A stretch of 64,000 bases of DNA from assembly GCA_027488375.1 (NCBI GenBank), contig JAIYBW010000004.1:186001-250000 (forward strand), in the 5' to 3' direction. The notes below the pieces were generated by a model that worked only from the letters and a program-made list of their open reading frames with translations, had not been told where the DNA came from and searched no databases. The translations under genes and the position numbers were made by a program. Within the stretch, counting starts at the first letter, position 1. Each line of letters starts with the position of its first letter. Source of the stretch: Pseudomonadota bacterium. GTDB lineage: Bacteria; Bdellovibrionota; Bacteriovoracia; Bacteriovoracales; Bacteriovoracaceae. Below are positions 62,296 to 64,000 of the stretch, piece by piece.

Positions 62296-64000
62296 CTATA
62301 ATTTCGAAGTGCGAAGTCGAAGTGAATTCGTGATAACCGAAACTGAGCTTAAACTCATGGCCAGAGCAGCAATCATTGGATTCAAAAGAAGGCCATAATG
62401 ATAAAATACACCGGCCGCAATTGGTAACCCAGCAACGTTGTAAAGGAATGCGAAGAAGAGATTTTGCTTAATGTTTTTCATAGTGAGGGTACTAAGTTCT
62501 CTTGCCTTTGCTATGCCAAGTAGATCTCCTTTCACAAGAGTTACTCCGGCACTTTCCATGGCGACGTCTGTTCCTGTACCCATAGCAATTCCCACATGTG
62601 CTTTGGCCAATGCTGGAGCATCATTAATACCATCACCTGCCATCCCAACGACATAACCTTCCTTTTGATACTTTTCAATTGCAGCCATTTTTTGGTCTGG
62701 AAGAACATCTGCAACAACTTCATCAATACCTATTTTATTGGCAACGAAGTTTGCAGTTTTCGTATTATCTCCTGTGAGCATAACAATCTTAAGTCCTTCT
62801 TCATGGAGCTTTTTGATTGCTTCAATCGAGGTCTCTTTTATCGGATCTGTTACTCCAATAAGACCCAGGGCTTTTCCTCCCAAGGCAACAAACATCACAG
62901 TTTGTCCCTCTAGTCTAAGTTCATTCGCCTTATCTTGAAGTGGCCCGAAGTCAATCTTCTGATCATCCATCAGAGCTTGGTTTCCAAGGAATGCCCATTG
63001 ATTTTGAATTCGACCTCTAACGCCTTTGCCTGTAACCGAATCAAATTCTTCAACCTGATAGTGATTAATTTTTAAGTCTTGTGATTTCTGAACTATTGCA
63101 ACAGCTAGTGGGTGTTCACTGTGAGATTCCAGAGAAGCTGAGTATTGTATGACATCATCTTTGGTAAAACCGGACGACTCAATAACCGAAACGACTTTTG
63201 GTCTACCTTCGGTAATTGTTCCTGTCTTATCGATGACGAGTAGATTTATTTCTCTCATAACCTCAATGGCTTCAGCATCCCTAAAAAGAATACCCATGCC
63301 AGCGCCTCTCCCTGTGGCCACCATGATAGACATTGGAGTTGCTAATCCAAGGGCACAAGGACACGCGATAATAAGTACTCCTATCGCATTTACGATTGCA
63401 TGTGCCATGCGTGGATCTGGTCCCCAGATAGCCCAGGCCACAAAGGTAAGGATTGAAGCCACAATGACTAAAGGGACAAAGATTCCTGCAATCTTGTCTG
63501 CGAGTTTTTGAATTGGTGCCCGACTTCTTTGTGCCTCTGATACCATAGTCACGATTCGAGAAAGGAGTGTATCGGCGCCTACTTTCTCCGCTCGCATCGT
63601 GAGAGATCCAGTTCCATTAATTGTGGCACCAACGACCTTAGAACCTTCCTGTTTTTCAACAGGAATTGGCTCACCAGAAATCATTGACTCGTCAACAGAA
63701 CTCCGACCACTAACTACAATACCATCTACGGGGATTTTCTCGCCGGGGCGAATTTTCAATATGTCTCCTACAATTACATCATTGAGGTCAACTTCTTCTT
63801 CATTTCCTTGTGAAGTAATTCGAAGAGCAGTCTTCGCTGATAAACCTAGAAGTTTTTTGATTGCGCTTCCTGTTTGATTCCTTGCCCTTAGTTCAAGGAC
63901 CTGACCCAATAAAATCAAAGCTACAATCACGGCAGAAGCTTCGAAATAAACGGCTACATTCCCATGATGTTCTCTGAATGATGAAGGAAAGATATCAGGT
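62296..64000 (-). CDS. Copper-type P1B ATPase, N-terminus cut by window edge
   Basis: The frame is open from 64000 ([20 protein letters not shown]) to a stop at 62296, so the start is outside the window. Seen are [11 protein letters not shown], the actuator SGEPIPVEK, the spans with [11 protein letters not shown] (CPC metal site), phosphorylation motif [23 protein letters not shown] and [11 protein letters not shown]. The last span [19 protein letters not shown] fits Cu(I)-exporting CopA. Any N-terminal metal-binding domain is outside. It drives metal from the cytosol to the periplasm and may be copA or silver-type. Confidence 0.9.
   Translation of the reverse strand, partial: PDIFPSSFREHHGNVAVYFEASAVIVALILLGQVLELRARNQTGSAIKKLLGLSAKTALRITSQGNEEEVDLNDVIVGDILKIRPGEKIPVDGIVVSGRSSVDESMISGEPIPVEKQEGSKVVGATINGTGSLTMRAEKVGADTLLSRIVTMVSEAQRSRAPIQKLADKIAGIFVPLVIVASILTFVAWAIWGPDPRMAHAIVNAIGVLIIACPCALGLATPMSIMVATGRGAGMGILFRDAEAIEVMREINLLVIDKTGTITEGRPKVVSVIESSGFTKDDVIQYSASLESHSEHPLAVAIVQKSQDLKINHYQVEEFDSVTGKGVRGRIQNQWAFLGNQALMDDQKIDFGPLQDKANELRLEGQTVMFVALGGKALGLIGVTDPIKETSIEAIKKLHEEGLKIVMLTGDNTKTANFVANKIGIDEVVADVLPDQKMAAIEKYQKEGYVVGMAGDGINDAPALAKAHVGIAMGTGTDVAMESAGVTLVKGDLLGIAKARELSTLTMKNIKQNLFFAFLYNVAGLPIAAGVFYHYGLLLNPMIAALAMSLSSVSVITNSLRLRTSKL

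Larger units (their letters stand above)
41690..64000. mobile_element. Integrative conjugative element, left part
   Basis: The segment starts with a tyrosine integrase and excisionase-like gene, and holds a candidate oriT, a replication-relaxation gene, a coupling protein and VirB2-B6 and B8-B10 homologues. Regulatory and metal-handling cargo follow. The left junction should lie between the terminator at 41658 and the integrase stop at 41813. The right end and the second attachment repeat are outside the window, so the boundary is an estimate. Confidence 0.85.

Noticed and set aside
1..64000. CRISPR arrays or anti-phage operons
   Set aside because: No regularly spaced repeats and no cas, restriction, retron or CBASS-like genes were recognised on either strand.

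Overview
The window looks like a low-GC Bdellovibrionota chromosome, most probably a Bacteriovorax/Peredibacter-like predator. That is inferred from style only: a twitch-type radical SAM protein, many small secreted proteins and lipoproteins, BBP2-like porins, secreted papain-fold enzymes, and many two-component genes. No rRNA, tRNA or CRISPR array was recognised, so the taxonomic call is moderate at best.

Positions 1-41.6 kb are chromosomal. The left edge has a partial radical SAM gene and a 14-blade Kelch lipoprotein, then a sodium:solute symporter and a small channel-like protein. Next come a TPR/winged-helix regulator paired with a secreted protein (5.1-6.8 kb), a histidine kinase, and a potassium block in which a KdpD/KdpE-like pair sits in front of kup (7.9-12.0 kb). 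Two related outer-membrane porins and a NarL-type two-component operon follow (12.2-17.5 kb). From 17.8 to 24.8 kb lie secreted proteins, a YceI protein with a membrane tail, a second copy of the secreted-protein/TPR-regulator pair, a papain-like protease and a lipoprotein. From 25 to 41 kb are ylqF, a small beta-barrel, a TPP enzyme, an M20 peptidase, a Rha-like fragment, a lipoprotein of about twenty 37-residue repeats, a glycosidase-like lipoprotein, the Leloir genes galM/galT-galK and a protein-glutaminase-like secreted enzyme.

From about 41.7 kb to the right edge lies an integrative conjugative element (ICE) whose far end is outside the window. It starts with a tyrosine integrase and an excisionase-like protein. 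A very long inverted repeat (43685-43786) lies beside a replication-relaxation family gene and is my candidate transfer origin. A leftward operon then encodes a coupling protein and VirB10, B9, B8, B6, B5, B4, B3, B2 and a VirB7-like lipoprotein, headed by a sigma region-4-like protein. No VirB11 and no classical relaxase were seen.

Divergent from the transfer operon is a tightly overlapping four-gene signalling cassette (55.1-59.5 kb): a sigma-54 response regulator, a 67-residue stand-alone DHp-like protein, a SAM methyltransferase and a membrane hybrid kinase ending in a receiver domain. Its upstream region has repeated CCGAACA boxes, including a GAAC/GTTC palindrome. I propose a phosphorelay, possibly sensing a methyltransferase-made signal, that controls transfer. 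The element's cargo follows: an ECF sigma factor with a membrane partner, a DUF3347-like protein, MerT- and MerP-like proteins, an exported protein and a copper-type P1B ATPase cut by the window edge.
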